Counted from the first letter of the stretch, positions 1 through 9,149 are shown. The stretch: 58,450 nt of DNA from UBA2561 sp964577275 (GCA_964577275.1 CAZNYR010000010.1:1-58450), one strand, 5' to 3'. Notes: generated by a model not told the origin, from the letters alone. Program-made: numbers and translations.

Positions 1-152
1 AGCTCGGTCAAATAATTTGCCCACGCATTAGGGTAATTTTGATGATAATAATCCCACCAAAAGACCTGTAATACCACCTTGCGAGGCTGGGCATACAGAC
101 CCACCGATAATGCCAGAAGCACAATCAGCAGACTAAGTTTTTTCAAGTTCAT
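1..152 (-). CDS. Secreted GH13 alpha-amylase, N-terminal fragment (runs off the window)
   Basis: Only the first 50 codons are present; the gene continues beyond base 1. The start codon is the ATG complementary to 150-152. The product opens with a Sec signal peptide (MNLKKLSLLIVLLALSVGLYA, cleavage near residues 21-22 after a YAQ motif), then KVVLQVFWWDYY, then NAWANYLTEL. A beta-strand ending in Q-x-F-x-W-D followed by a helix containing W-x-x-L is the usual start of a GH13 alpha-amylase TIM barrel, so the enzyme probably hydrolyses alpha-1,4-glucans outside the cytoplasm. Catalytic residues lie outside the window. It is the first of three GH13 genes here and is divergent from dnaE. The family call rests on about 30 mature residues. 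Confidence 0.7.
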   Translation of the reverse strand, partial: MNLKKLSLLIVLLALSVGLYAQPRKVVLQVFWWDYYHQNYPNAWANYLTE

Positions 153-510
153 AAGTTTTGTTCGGTTAATTAAACAGGTATATGCAAATCCTGCAAGATA
201 ACCCTAAAACACTACGATTCAAAATATTTTGTTTTCGAATTTGTATTTTTTGACTAAATAAAAATTAATAAGCGCAAATGTGATGATTTGATAATTAATA
301 TCACTTTTAATATTTTTAATTTCAAATTAGGAGATGGATTTTAGCAGAAATAAACGGCTTAAAAACGGAATACAGATGAAGAATTTGACGAAATGATATT
401 ATGATTCCGAAAAAATATGATTTTTTCAGTTGAATCTGCGTTTTGAAAAGAGCTTCATATTTTTTGAGAAAATAGGTCTAATCCGCCCGTAAAAACGTCT
501 TAAATTGATG

Positions 511-541
511 TTGTAAAATTCCCTCGAATCTGTTATCTTCG
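511..541 (+). promoter_or_regulatory. Putative Bacteroidota promoter of dnaE
   Basis: A TTG at 511-513 is followed after 20 bases by TATCTTCG at 534-541. This resembles the Bacteroidota -33 TTTG / -7 TAnnTTTG promoter, with one mismatch in the -7 box. It lies 60 bases before the dnaE start codon and would put the palindrome at 559-583 in the 5' untranslated leader. The prediction comes from sequence only. Confidence 0.4.
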
Positions 542-558
542 GAAAAAAAGACTCAGAC

Positions 559-583
559 GACCTGCCATAAGACTTGGCAGGTC
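559..583. repeat. Dispersed palindrome, ACTTGGCAGGT family, in the dnaE leader
   Basis: GACCTGCCA at 559-567 pairs perfectly with TGGCAGGTC at 575-583 around a 7-base loop. The arms match those at 4846-4873 and 52800-52830 (core ACTTGGCAGGT and the flank TCTAAA). The hairpin lies between the predicted promoter and the ATG of dnaE at 601. It could therefore act as an RNA hairpin in the leader, or be only a resident copy of the repeat. It overlaps an alternative in-frame TTG at 574, which argues against that upstream start. Confidence 0.75.
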
Positions 584-600
584 TAAATCTTGGAAAATTT

Positions 601-3600
601 ATGTATTTAATTTTCGATACCGAAACCACAGGTTTACCCAAAAATTTTGATGCGCCACACACCGATTTAGAAAATTGGCCTCGTTTGGTGCAGATTGCTT
701 GGCAATTACACGACTCCAAAGGAAAGTTACTTTCGGCTGATAATCTGATAGTTAAGCCCGAAGGATTTACCATTCCGTATAATGCGGAAAAAGTACACGG
801 AATTTCGACCGAAATTGCACTTGCTCAAGGACACGACCTGAAAAAAGTCTTACAAAAGTTCGCTACGGACATCCAAAAAGCGGATTTATTAATCGGACAT
901 AACATCGAATTTGACCTCAATATCATGGGGGCGGAGTTCATTCGGACAGAGGTCAAAAGCCAACTTTGGGACACCGAAACGCTTTGTACCAAATTAAGTA
1001 CGGTCGATTTTGTGGCGATTCCCGGAGGCAAAGGGGGGGGCTATAAGTGGGCGACACTCACGGAATTACACCAAAAATTATTCGGAAAAGGCTTCGATGA
1101 TGCCCACGATGCGGCGTATGATGTCGAGGCGACTGCACGTTGTTTTTTTGGGATTCTTGCCAAGAAAATTGTCCCGACCAAAGACGGCACGCTCCCCGAA
1201 AATATTACCTACGAACCGCCCCAACTGGACGAGGCGAATTTCCGAAAAAAAGCCGATGACGCAACCGCAAAAATTCCCGAACGCTTCCGCCGAAAACACG
1301 CTCCAGAGGAGGTTTTTCCGTTTTGTCATTTGCATTTGCATTCGCAATTTTCGATTTTGAATAGCACCGCCAGCCTCAAAAAAATTATTGCCAAAGCCCA
1401 AGAAAACAACATGGAAGCCGTTGCCATTACCGACCACGGGAATTTGCACGCCGCTTTTAATGCCGTTTCCGAAGGGGCAAAAAATAATATAAAAGTCATC
1501 GTGGGGTGCGAATTTCATGTGGCAGAAGAGCGAACCCGAACCAAATTCACGAAAGCCGAACGGGATTTTCGATTTTCGCAGGTATTATTGGCAACCGACC
1601 AAGCATCGTATCACCGACTGGCGGAGATGTGTTCGAGAGGTTATACCGAAGGATTTTATTTTGGTGTGCCTCGTATCGGAAAGGATTTAATTGAGAAATA
1701 TCATGAAGGATTAATCGCATTAACAGGTGGATATTTCAATTATACCGATGATTTTTATGGCGAAATTCCCTACTTGATTTTGAACAAAGGCGAACACCAA
1801 GCCGAAGAAGCATTCAAATGGTGGCATGGAATTTTTGGCGATAATTTTTATGTCGAAATCATGCGACACGGACTCGAAGAAGAAGAGCGAATTAATCAAG
1901 TATTATTGAAATTTGCGGATAAATATCATGTTAAAATTGTAGCAACAAATAACGCTTATTACATTGATAAATCGGATGCCGATGCACACGATACGCTACT
2001 TTGTGTGAAAGGTGGGCGTAGCAAAAGTACACCCGTGGGTTGGGGACGAAAAAATCGCTTTGGCTTTCCGAATCACGAATATTACATGAAAACGCAGGAG
2101 GAAATGAATGAACTTTTTTATGATATTCCGTCTGCGCTCGAAAATACCAAAGAAATTATAGATAAATGTTCGCCCGTGAAGCTGAAACGGGATATTTTGA
2201 TGCCTCGTTACGAACTGCCACCTGAATTTGATACGCAGGACGATTATTTACGATATTTGACCTACGAAGGCGCAAAAAATCGCTATCCCGACATGACTGA
2301 TGAAATTCGTGAACGATTAGACCGTGAACTCAAAATAATACAAAATATGGGATTTCCAGGGTATTTTTTGATTGTACAGGATTTTATCAATGCTTCTAAG
2401 AAAATGGGCGTTGCTGTGGGTCCAGGTCGAGGTTCGGCGGCGGGTTCGGCGGTTGCTTTTTGTACGGGAATTACCAACATTGACCCAATAAAGTACAATT
2501 TATTATTTGAACGTTTCCTCAATCCTGAACGGGTTTCGATGCCTGATATTGACATTGATTTTGATGATGTGATGCGCCAAAATGCGATTGATTATGTGGT
2601 CAAAAAATATGGTCAAAACCAAGTTGCACAAATTATTACGTATGGTACGATGGCGGCAAAAATGTCCATCAAAGATGTGGCGCGCGTGCTGGAACTGCCT
2701 CTTGACCAGTCAAATATGTTGGCGAAATTTGTGCCAGATAAGCCGGGTACGAAATTGACTAAAGCCTTTGAGGAGGTCGAAGATTTAAAAAAAATCTATG
2801 CCAAAAATCCCGAAAAAGACCCACAAGCCAAAGTATTGCATAATGCCAAAGTATTGGAAGGCTCGGTGCGTGGCACGGGTATTCATGCAGCAGGAGTAAT
2901 TATTGCGCCCGATGATTTGATGAAATATATTCCCGTTTGTACCTCAAAAGATGCTGATTTGTGGGTTACGCAATTTGATGGGCGAGTCGTTGAGGATGCG
3001 GGAATGCTTAAAATGGACTTTTTGGGGCTTAAAACCCTGACAATCATTAAGGATGCCATAAAATTAATCGAAAAAAATCATGGTGTTAAAATTGACCCAG
3101 ATTTGATTTCGTTGGATGACCAAAAAACTTTTGAACTCTACCAACGTGGCGAAACAGTCGGCACATTTCAGTTTGAATCTGATGGAATGCGGAAATATCT
3201 GAAAGACCTCAAACCCACTGATATTGAAGACCTTATCGCCATGAATGCGCTGTATCGTCCCGGTCCCTTGCAGTATATTCCGATGTACATTAATCGAAAA
3301 CACGGTAAGGAAAAAGTGGAATATCCACACGAATTATTACGTCCAATTCTCGAACCCACCTACGGCATTATGATTTATCAGGAACAAATCATGCAAACAG
3401 CGCAAATTTTGGCGGGTTATTCGCTCGGTGGGGCGGATATATTACGGCGAGCAATGGGGAAAAAGAAATTTGAGGAAATGCAAAAACAACGTGCAATTTT
3501 TGTAGAAGGTGCAAAAAAATTACATGGCATTCCCAAAGACCAAGCCGAAGAAATTTTTGATGTCATGGAAGGTTTTGCGGCATATGGTTTTAACCGCTCT

Positions 3601-4812
3601 CACTCGGCAGCGTATTCGGTGGTGGCATATCAAACGGCTTATCTCAAAGCAAATTATACCCCCGAATACATGGCGGCAGTCATGACACATTCGATGGGAA
3701 ATATTGATAAAATTTCGTTTTTTATGGAAGAATGTAAAAATATTAACGTGCCTGTTTTGGGTCCTGATGTGAACGAATCTTCCAAGTTTTTTGATGTCAA
3801 TAAAGATAAACAAATTCGGTTTGGTTTGGGCGCAATTAAAGGCGCAGGCGATGCTGCCGTAGAGTCGATTATCGAGGAGCGAGAAAATGGTCATTTTGTT
3901 GATATTCACGATTTTACGGAGCGAATTAACTTGCGAACCGTCAATAAAAAAACCTTTGAAAGTCTGGCGTATGCAGGGGCTTTTGATTGTTTTGAGGATG
4001 TCCACCGGGCGCAATTTTTTCATAAACCTGATGGCGAAAACACCACAGGAATCGAAAAATTAATCAAATACGGAAATAATGCACAAGAAGAGAAAAACTC
4101 CTCTCAAGTGGCACTTTTTGGAGGTGGCGGAAGCGCGAATGTTATGCCCAAACCCAAACTTCCAGAATGTAATAAATGGAGCGAACCCGAAAAATTAGCC
4201 CATGAAAAAGAAGTTGTAGGCTTTTTTATTACAGGACATCCACTTGACCAATATCGGGATGAAATCGAAGGATTTTGTACTTGTCGATTGAACGAGGTCG
4301 AAAATTATAAAAATCGAGAAATCAAAATTGGCGGAATTATTTCGCAAGTATCTGAACGTCAGACCAAAACAGGAAAACCTTTTGCTCTTTTTACGATTGA
4401 GGATTATGATTCAAGTTTGAGTCTGGCGATGTTCGGAGAAGAGTATTTGAAGGCAAAACATCTGCTCGAAACAAATAATTACATCTTTGTCAAAGGAAAA
4501 GTAGAGCCTCGTTATAACCAAGAAGATACGTTGGAATTTCGCCCAAAAAGTATCGAACTTTTGTCCGAAGTCAAAGAAAAATATGCCAAAGAATTAGAAG
4601 TATTTTTAGAATTGGATAAATTGGATAATAAAATGTTGGCTGATTTACAGTTTATGATGCAAAATAATAAGGGGCAAAGTCCATTACGAGTACATTTGTT
4701 CGACCCAGAAACCCAACAAATAACCCGGACACTATCGAATATGCGAATTAATTTGGCGGGAGAATTGCCTGATTTATTGCGTAAGGCGGGTTTGAAATAT
4801 AAAATGAATTAA
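601..4812 (+). CDS. dnaE: DNA polymerase III alpha subunit with fused N-terminal 3'-5' exonuclease
   Basis: This is the replicative DNA polymerase catalytic subunit, 1403 residues from the ATG at 601. An upstream in-frame TTG at 574 lies inside a palindrome and is not preferred. Residues 1-200 form a DEDDh exonuclease: FDTETTGL (Exo I), HNIEFDLN (Exo II) and HDAAYDVEA (Exo III). A PHP domain starts near residue 242 (HLHLHS, then TDHGN). The polymerase palm carries GPGRGSAAGS and the catalytic PDIDIDF near residue 647. An OB fold lies around residues 1239-1320. The proofreader and polymerase are thus one polypeptide, an arrangement known in Bacteroidota DnaE, where a separate DnaQ is not needed for this role. 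A run of eight Gs at 1033-1040 is in frame. The gene ends convergently with the NamZ-like gene. Confidence 0.97.
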   Translation: MYLIFDTETTGLPKNFDAPHTDLENWPRLVQIAWQLHDSKGKLLSADNLIVKPEGFTIPYNAEKVHGISTEIALAQGHDLKKVLQKFATDIQKADLLIGHNIEFDLNIMGAEFIRTEVKSQLWDTETLCTKLSTVDFVAIPGGKGGGYKWATLTELHQKLFGKGFDDAHDAAYDVEATARCFFGILAKKIVPTKDGTLPENITYEPPQLDEANFRKKADDATAKIPERFRRKHAPEEVFPFCHLHLHSQFSILNSTASLKKIIAKAQENNMEAVAITDHGNLHAAFNAVSEGAKNNIKVIVGCEFHVAEERTRTKFTKAERDFRFSQVLLATDQASYHRLAEMCSRGYTEGFYFGVPRIGKDLIEKYHEGLIALTGGYFNYTDDFYGEIPYLILNKGEHQAEEAFKWWHGIFGDNFYVEIMRHGLEEEERINQVLLKFADKYHVKIVATNNAYYIDKSDADAHDTLLCVKGGRSKSTPVGWGRKNRFGFPNHEYYMKTQEEMNELFYDIPSALENTKEIIDKCSPVKLKRDILMPRYELPPEFDTQDDYLRYLTYEGAKNRYPDMTDEIRERLDRELKIIQNMGFPGYFLIVQDFINASKKMGVAVGPGRGSAAGSAVAFCTGITNIDPIKYNLLFERFLNPERVSMPDIDIDFDDVMRQNAIDYVVKKYGQNQVAQIITYGTMAAKMSIKDVARVLELPLDQSNMLAKFVPDKPGTKLTKAFEEVEDLKKIYAKNPEKDPQAKVLHNAKVLEGSVRGTGIHAAGVIIAPDDLMKYIPVCTSKDADLWVTQFDGRVVEDAGMLKMDFLGLKTLTIIKDAIKLIEKNHGVKIDPDLISLDDQKTFELYQRGETVGTFQFESDGMRKYLKDLKPTDIEDLIAMNALYRPGPLQYIPMYINRKHGKEKVEYPHELLRPILEPTYGIMIYQEQIMQTAQILAGYSLGGADILRRAMGKKKFEEMQKQRAIFVEGAKKLHGIPKDQAEEIFDVMEGFAAYGFNRSHSAAYSVVAYQTAYLKANYTPEYMAAVMTHSMGNIDKISFFMEECKNINVPVLGPDVNESSKFFDVNKDKQIRFGLGAIKGAGDAAVESIIEERENGHFVDIHDFTERINLRTVNKKTFESLAYAGAFDCFEDVHRAQFFHKPDGENTTGIEKLIKYGNNAQEEKNSSQVALFGGGGSANVMPKPKLPECNKWSEPEKLAHEKEVVGFFITGHPLDQYRDEIEGFCTCRLNEVENYKNREIKIGGIISQVSERQTKTGKPFALFTIEDYDSSLSLAMFGEEYLKAKHLLETNNYIFVKGKVEPRYNQEDTLEFRPKSIELLSEVKEKYAKELEVFLELDKLDNKMLADLQFMMQNNKGQSPLRVHLFDPETQQITRTLSNMRINLAGELPDLLRKAGLKYKMN

Positions 4813-4845
4813 AAATATAAACCAGTTTAGAGTAGTAATTATGAA

Positions 4846-4873
4846 ACTTGCCAAGTTTTTAAAACTGGCAAGT
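4846..4873. repeat. Dispersed palindrome, ACTTGGCAGGT family, between convergent genes
   Basis: ACTTGCCA at 4846-4853 pairs with TGGCAAGT at 4866-4873 around a 12-base loop containing TTTTTAAAA. It sits in the 71-base gap between the 3' ends of dnaE and the NamZ gene, so it may also serve as a bidirectional transcription terminator. Loop and arms match the copy at 52800-52830. Confidence 0.75.
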
Positions 4874-4883
4874 CTAAAGGATA

Positions 4884-6209
4884 TTATTCATCATAAAGTA
4901 AATATTTTTGTCGCATTTTTTTGTACTTTTCCAAGTCAGTTTGCCACGAATCCCGAATTTCGGCTTCCGTTTTGCCTGCTTCGATGTCTTTTCGGAGCTG
5001 TTCCGAACCATATAAAAGTGTCAAATAATCCTTGAAAAAATCAGCTTTATGAGGCGATTTTTGATAAAACTCAATCAAAGGTTGCAAGGAAAAAGGGTGC
5101 TTAAAATTGTCAGTTGTCCGAAAATCCATACCATAACAAATCTGACCCTTGTACTTCGGATTTTTTGCACCTTCTCGACTTTCAGGCTTAAAACTGAACG
5201 TCTTATCGGGAAAATCGGGCATTCCCGCCACCTGAAAGGGAAATTCTGTACCTCGTCCGATACTTACTTTTGTTCCTTCAAACAAACAAAGTGTCGGATA
5301 AAGCCATATCGAACGGTCATTAGGCAAATTGGGCGAGGGTCTTATGGGCAATGAATAAGGCATTTTGTGCGTATAATTTTCGCATCGAACAACCTCCAAA
5401 TCACAGATTTTGCCGTCTTTTAGCCAGCCTTCACCGTTTATCATGGTAGCCAATTCGCCTACGGTCAAGCCATGTACAATCGGGATGGGGTGCATCCCAA
5501 CAAAAGAAGCATATTTTCTATCAAGAATCATGCCATCAATGTAATGCCCATTAGGGTTCGGGCGGTCAAAAACAATACATTTTTTACCATTTTCGGCGCA
5601 GGCTTCCATTACATAGTGCATGGTGCTAATATACGTATAAAATCGAACGCCTACATCCTGAATATCAAAAATTACGGCATCAATATCCTGTAAATCAGAG
5701 GGTTTTGGCTTTTTGTGCTTGCCGTATAACGAAATCAAAGGCAAGCCCGTTTTGGTATCTTTGCCATTCGTAACGTGTTCACCGGCATCGGCATTGCCTC
5801 GAAAACCATGTTCTGGAGCAAATATTTTTTGGATGAAAATTCCTTTTTTTAACAAAAAATCGGCAAGATGTTCTTGACCAACGACTGAAGTTTGATTGAC
5901 TACCAGTGCAATCTTTAAATCCTTCAAATTTTCTGAGTAAATATCTGAACGCTCCGCCCCAACTTTTAGTGCTTTTTTTGCCTCAAATTTAGCATCCTTC
6001 AAATTAGATTTATCAGTAACTGAAGCGTCTATTTTAGTATTAAGTTCTTGATTACCACTATTTTTAATGACAGAAATAGAATCTGTCGAAGTTATTTTTG
6101 AAGGAAGAGAATCGGAGGAATCCGAAATCATTTTTTGATTCGTTTTACACGTAGTAATTAATGAAACTACTACTAATAATACAATTTTAGAAATACGAAA
6201 TGTTGTCAT
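4884..6209 (-). CDS. NamZ-like exo-beta-N-acetylmuramidase (DUF1343, GH171), lipoprotein-like
   Basis: The 441-residue product matches the DUF1343 family, whose characterised member NamZ releases MurNAc from the non-reducing end of peptidoglycan fragments. Family signatures seen are LALVVNQTSV-like LKIALVVNQTS (about residue 100), FAPEHGFRG, FDIQDVGVRFYTYI, FDRPNPNG, and GRGTEFPFQ near the C-terminus. The N-terminus is hydrophobic and ends in LITTCK, a weak lipobox, so it may be a lipoprotein. A Ser/Asp/Lys-rich linker of about 65 residues separates the signal from the catalytic domain and makes it longer than minimal family members. Neighbours are not muropeptide-recycling genes. The family is clear; the substrate is inferred from the family. 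Confidence 0.85.
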   Translation of the reverse strand: MTTFRISKIVLLVVVSLITTCKTNQKMISDSSDSLPSKITSTDSISVIKNSGNQELNTKIDASVTDKSNLKDAKFEAKKALKVGAERSDIYSENLKDLKIALVVNQTSVVGQEHLADFLLKKGIFIQKIFAPEHGFRGNADAGEHVTNGKDTKTGLPLISLYGKHKKPKPSDLQDIDAVIFDIQDVGVRFYTYISTMHYVMEACAENGKKCIVFDRPNPNGHYIDGMILDRKYASFVGMHPIPIVHGLTVGELATMINGEGWLKDGKICDLEVVRCENYTHKMPYSLPIRPSPNLPNDRSIWLYPTLCLFEGTKVSIGRGTEFPFQVAGMPDFPDKTFSFKPESREGAKNPKYKGQICYGMDFRTTDNFKHPFSLQPLIEFYQKSPHKADFFKDYLTLLYGSEQLRKDIEAGKTEAEIRDSWQTDLEKYKKMRQKYLLYDE

Positions 6210-6315
6210 GTATGTTATCTATTTTTGAGGTAAATTTTTGACCTCATTTTAAGTAAATTACACCAAAAATCCTAATTATTATCCGATATTTGTACCACAA
6301 AAATGTATAAAATGT

Positions 6316-7143
6316 ATGCTTGAAATAGGAAATTATAATACGCTCGAAATCGTCAAAGAAACACCACAAGGGCTTTATTTGGATTCAGAAAAGGGTGAAA
6401 TTCTGCTGCCCAAACGATACCGAACCGACACCATGGAAATAGGTACAGAATTAATGGTGTTTATTTATACGGATTCCGAAGACCGACTTGTCGCCACAAC
6501 CGAAAAGCCATTAGCAGTCGTAGGGAATTTTAGTTTCCTGAAAGTCAAGGAATTAACGTCTTTCGGAGCATTTATGGATTGGGGTTTGAGCAAAGATTTG
6601 CTCGTGCCGTATCGTGAACAACATAAACCAATGGAGGTCGGCAAAAAATACATTATCCGAGTGTGTTTAGACCACAAAACGCAACGCGTGATTGGCGTGA
6701 ATCGTATCGGAAGTTTTTTGGAAAAAGAAAACATTGAACTTGCTGAAAATCAGAAGGTTAAGCTATTACCTTATGAACAGACCACGCTTGGAGTCATGTG
6801 CGTTATTGACGATTTATATGCGGGAATGCTTTACAAAAATGAGATTTTTCAGGAAATACAGTTGGGGGAACGGCTCGAAGGATATGTCCAAAAAATACGA
6901 GAAGACCATAAAATTGACTTGAGTTTGCGTTTGGCGGGTTTTGACCATATCAAAGATGAATCCAAAAATATTCTTCAAAAATTACAAGAAAATAACGGAA
7001 AATTACCATTTTCGGATAAAAGTTCACCCGAAGAAATCAAGCAGCATTTTGAGATGAGCAAAAAAACATTCAAAAAATTGATTGGAAACCTCTACAAACA
7101 GGGCAAAATTGAGATTGAAACACATCAAATTCGGCTCAAGTAA
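6316..7143 (+). CDS. CvfB-family S1-like RNA-binding protein
   Basis: The 275-residue cytosolic protein has the layout of CvfB/YitL: successive S1-like OB folds (residues about 1-65, 68-130 and 140-205) and a C-terminal winged helix (residues about 225-275, with SSPEEIKQHFEMSKKTFKK followed by a GxI strand). Signatures include KGEILLPKRY near residue 27, ELTSFGAFMDWGL near residue 76 and DLLVPYREQ near residue 91. Family members bind RNA and act in post-transcriptional regulation; in Staphylococcus CvfB affects virulence gene expression. The target here is unknown. The gene is divergent from the NamZ gene. Confidence 0.85.
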   Translation: MLEIGNYNTLEIVKETPQGLYLDSEKGEILLPKRYRTDTMEIGTELMVFIYTDSEDRLVATTEKPLAVVGNFSFLKVKELTSFGAFMDWGLSKDLLVPYREQHKPMEVGKKYIIRVCLDHKTQRVIGVNRIGSFLEKENIELAENQKVKLLPYEQTTLGVMCVIDDLYAGMLYKNEIFQEIQLGERLEGYVQKIREDHKIDLSLRLAGFDHIKDESKNILQKLQENNGKLPFSDKSSPEEIKQHFEMSKKTFKKLIGNLYKQGKIEIETHQIRLK

Positions 7144-7289
7144 CGATTTTGGCATGAAAATAATATGAAAAAGTAATGCCAAACTTAACAATTTCTTGTA
7201 TCAAGATATAAGTCTATCGAGTTGTAATTGTCTTAGTTTTAGGTATTCATAAGTGGCAATTTTAGTTTTTGACTAAAACCCTAAGTTCA

Positions 7290-7544
7290 ATGGATGCCTC
7301 GGAGCGCAAGTTATTACACGTCTTCCAAGACGTTGATAATGAAGACTTTATATTAGAATTATACCAGTATCAACCCCCATATTTTCAGGATGGCAAGCCT
7401 TACAAAGGCATTTGCAAAAAAGACCCTCAAAAAATGCCTGATGGACGCATGATTTATTTTGGTATTTACGAAATTGCAGGACATTCGGAGGCTGAAATCT
7501 TACAAATCGCCGCCGAATTATACGGGTTTGAACCTGAATTTTGA
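7290..7544 (+). CDS. Conserved-looking small protein of unknown function
   Basis: An 84-residue acidic protein from the ATG at 7290; an in-frame TTG at 7269 would add seven residues. It has no signal peptide, membrane segment or cysteine cluster. It is rich in aromatic residues (ELYQYQPPYFQDG, MIYFGIYEI) and ends in a predicted helix (AEILQIAAELYGFEPEF). I recognise no family. It lies 9 bases before prmC in the same orientation and is probably co-transcribed with it. Confidence 0.7.
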   Translation: MDASERKLLHVFQDVDNEDFILELYQYQPPYFQDGKPYKGICKKDPQKMPDGRMIYFGIYEIAGHSEAEILQIAAELYGFEPEF

Positions 7545-7553
7545 TACAAATAC

Positions 7554-8399
7554 ATGACTGCCAAACTTTTTTTTGAGCAAATTCGCTCCCAACTGACCAC
7601 AATTTATGAGCCACCGCAAGCCAACTCAGTGGCTTTTTTGGTTGTTGAAAAATTATTTCAACTCTCTCGTAATCAGTTGATTATAAATGAAAGAACTTTT
7701 ACAAAATCCGATTGGAATAGGCTAAAACCTTACCTCGAACGCCTCCTCAATCATGAGCCTGTGCAGTATGTATTGGGCGAAGGTTATTTTTATGGGCGTG
7801 CTTTTGAGGTCAGTTCGGATGTGTTGATTCCACGTCCCGAAACCGAAGAATTAGTCGATTTAATTATTAAACAAAATCAAAAAAATACAAATTTAACTCT
7901 TTTGGATATTGGTACGGGAAGCGGTTGTATTCCGATTACGCTCTTTCACCATTTGCCACAGGCAGAGGTTCATGCGTTAGACATTTCGGAAAAAGCCCTA
8001 CGGATTGCACAACAAAATGCACATAAGTTACAGGCAAATATTCGATTTCATCAGTTCAATATCTTGAAAAATAATCTGGATGAACTCCCTGATTTTGAGA
8101 TAATTGTGAGTAATCCGCCTTATGTGCGGCTCTCCGAAAAGTGGCAGATGCAGGCAAATGTTCTTGATTATGAACCCGAATTGGCATTATTCGTTCCTGA
8201 TGGTTCGCCTTTACTTTTTTATGAACGCATCGCCCAAATTGCAACTCAGAAACTGAAAATAAATGGCAAATTGTATTTTGAAATCAATGAAGCCTTTGGG
8301 GAATCAGTAGTTAAATTATTAGAAAAGTACAATTTTAAACAAATTTCCTTGTGCCAAGATATGCAAAATCGGGATAGAATTGTTTTTGGAAATAAATAA
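7554..8399 (+). CDS. prmC: Peptide chain release factor N5-glutamine methyltransferase
   Basis: The 281-residue enzyme methylates the glutamine of the GGQ motif of release factors RF1/RF2 with S-adenosylmethionine, which improves translation termination. The N-terminal helical domain carries the PVQYVLGEGYFYG signature (about residues 64-76). The Rossmann methyltransferase domain has LDIGTGSGCIPI (SAM binding, about residue 119) and the diagnostic catalytic motif SNPPYV (about residue 185). Length is normal for the family. It follows the small unknown gene by 9 bases and ends at a hairpin shared with the convergent Crp/Fnr gene. Confidence 0.95.
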   Translation: MTAKLFFEQIRSQLTTIYEPPQANSVAFLVVEKLFQLSRNQLIINERTFTKSDWNRLKPYLERLLNHEPVQYVLGEGYFYGRAFEVSSDVLIPRPETEELVDLIIKQNQKNTNLTLLDIGTGSGCIPITLFHHLPQAEVHALDISEKALRIAQQNAHKLQANIRFHQFNILKNNLDELPDFEIIVSNPPYVRLSEKWQMQANVLDYEPELALFVPDGSPLLFYERIAQIATQKLKINGKLYFEINEAFGESVVKLLEKYNFKQISLCQDMQNRDRIVFGNK

Positions 8400-8402
8400 G
8401 CA

Positions 8403-8432
8403 AAAAACTTTGGCAAAGTTGTCAAAGTTTTT
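8403..8432. terminator. Hairpin terminator / AACTTTG-family palindrome between prmC and crp-like gene
   Basis: AAAAACTTTG (8403-8412) pairs perfectly with CAAAGTTTTT (8423-8432) around a 10-base loop. The A-run and T-run at the arms let it act as a bidirectional intrinsic terminator for the convergent prmC and regulator genes. Its core matches the palindromes at 26831-26863 and 51220-51254. Confidence 0.65.
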
Positions 8433-8459
8433 ATCTTAAAACTGTTAAAAAGTGTATTT

Positions 8460-9149
8460 TTAATCAAATTGATTACTCATCTGTTCTAATCCTTGTGGAT
8501 TCAATATTTCAATTCTTCGTTTGTTAATTGCAATCAATTCATTTTTCTTAAATTCGGACAATATCCGAATCGTTGTTTCTTTGACCGTTCCCGTAAAACT
8601 TGCCAGTTCTTCTCTGCTAAGTTGCACACCATCTCGACTATTTTCGGCATTACTTAACAACAATAAAGCATCAGCAATGCGTCCTCGAGCGGGTTTGTAA
8701 GCAATATCAGTGAGCTTATTTTCGGTTTCTTCGGCAAGAGCGCAAACTTTTTGCATGATTTCTATCGAAAACTCAAGGTTTGTTTCGAGTAGATGCTGGA
8801 AATCTTTTCGGGGCAATAAACAAACTGATGCATCCGAAGCCGCTACAGCCGAGGCGTTGTAACGCCTTCGGGTGATGAGGGAACGAAACCCGACAAAATC
8901 ACCGGGTTTGGCGATTCGTAAGATTTGTTCCTTGCCTCCGCTCCCATATTTTACTAATTTAATAGTTCCAGAACTTACACAAAATAAACCTATTGGTAAT
9001 GAATTTTCGGAGAAAATAAATTGACCTTTCTTATAAAAATTACATGTCTTGGCGAGTTGCACATCCAGAACTTGGTCTTTGTTGCATAGCCCAAACGGAG
9101 ATAATTTTCGCGTGGAGCAGGTGCGACAATCAGGCGTTTCGTGATTCAT
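8460..9149 (-). CDS. Crp/Fnr-family transcription regulator with N-terminal cysteines
   Basis: A 229-residue regulator. Residues about 37-150 form a cyclic-nucleotide-binding-like beta roll (FYKKGQFIFSENSLPIGLFC onward, then KPGDFVGFRSL). A helix-turn-helix lies near residues 180-205 (LSREELASFTGTVKETTIRIL). The N-terminus has cysteines at 8, 11, 22 and 36, spaced C-x2-C-x10-C-x13-C. FNR proteins use N-terminal cysteines for an oxygen-sensing [4Fe-4S] cluster, so redox sensing is possible, but the spacing differs from E. coli FNR and this is inference. No conserved cAMP-contacting Arg-Ser pair is evident. Its targets are unknown. Confidence 0.88.
   Translation of the reverse strand: MNHETPDCRTCSTRKLSPFGLCNKDQVLDVQLAKTCNFYKKGQFIFSENSLPIGLFCVSSGTIKLVKYGSGGKEQILRIAKPGDFVGFRSLITRRRYNASAVAASDASVCLLPRKDFQHLLETNLEFSIEIMQKVCALAEETENKLTDIAYKPARGRIADALLLLSNAENSRDGVQLSREELASFTGTVKETTIRILSEFKKNELIAINKRRIEILNPQGLEQMSNQFD

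Larger units (their letters stand above)
153..600. other. Divergent intergenic region between amylase and dnaE
   Basis: About 450 bases without a credible gene. The region is AT-rich. It must hold the promoter of the minus-strand amylase and that of dnaE. Two elements are visible near dnaE: a -33/-7 promoter-like pair at 511-541 and a 9-bp palindrome at 559-583, both listed separately. An antisense reading frame crosses 426-773, but it overlaps dnaE and has no recognisable protein features. Confidence 0.6.

Noticed and set aside
426..773. Antisense open frame of 115 codons across the dnaE start
   Set aside because: It overlaps the well-supported dnaE exonuclease domain, has no family features, and is the complement of coding sequence.
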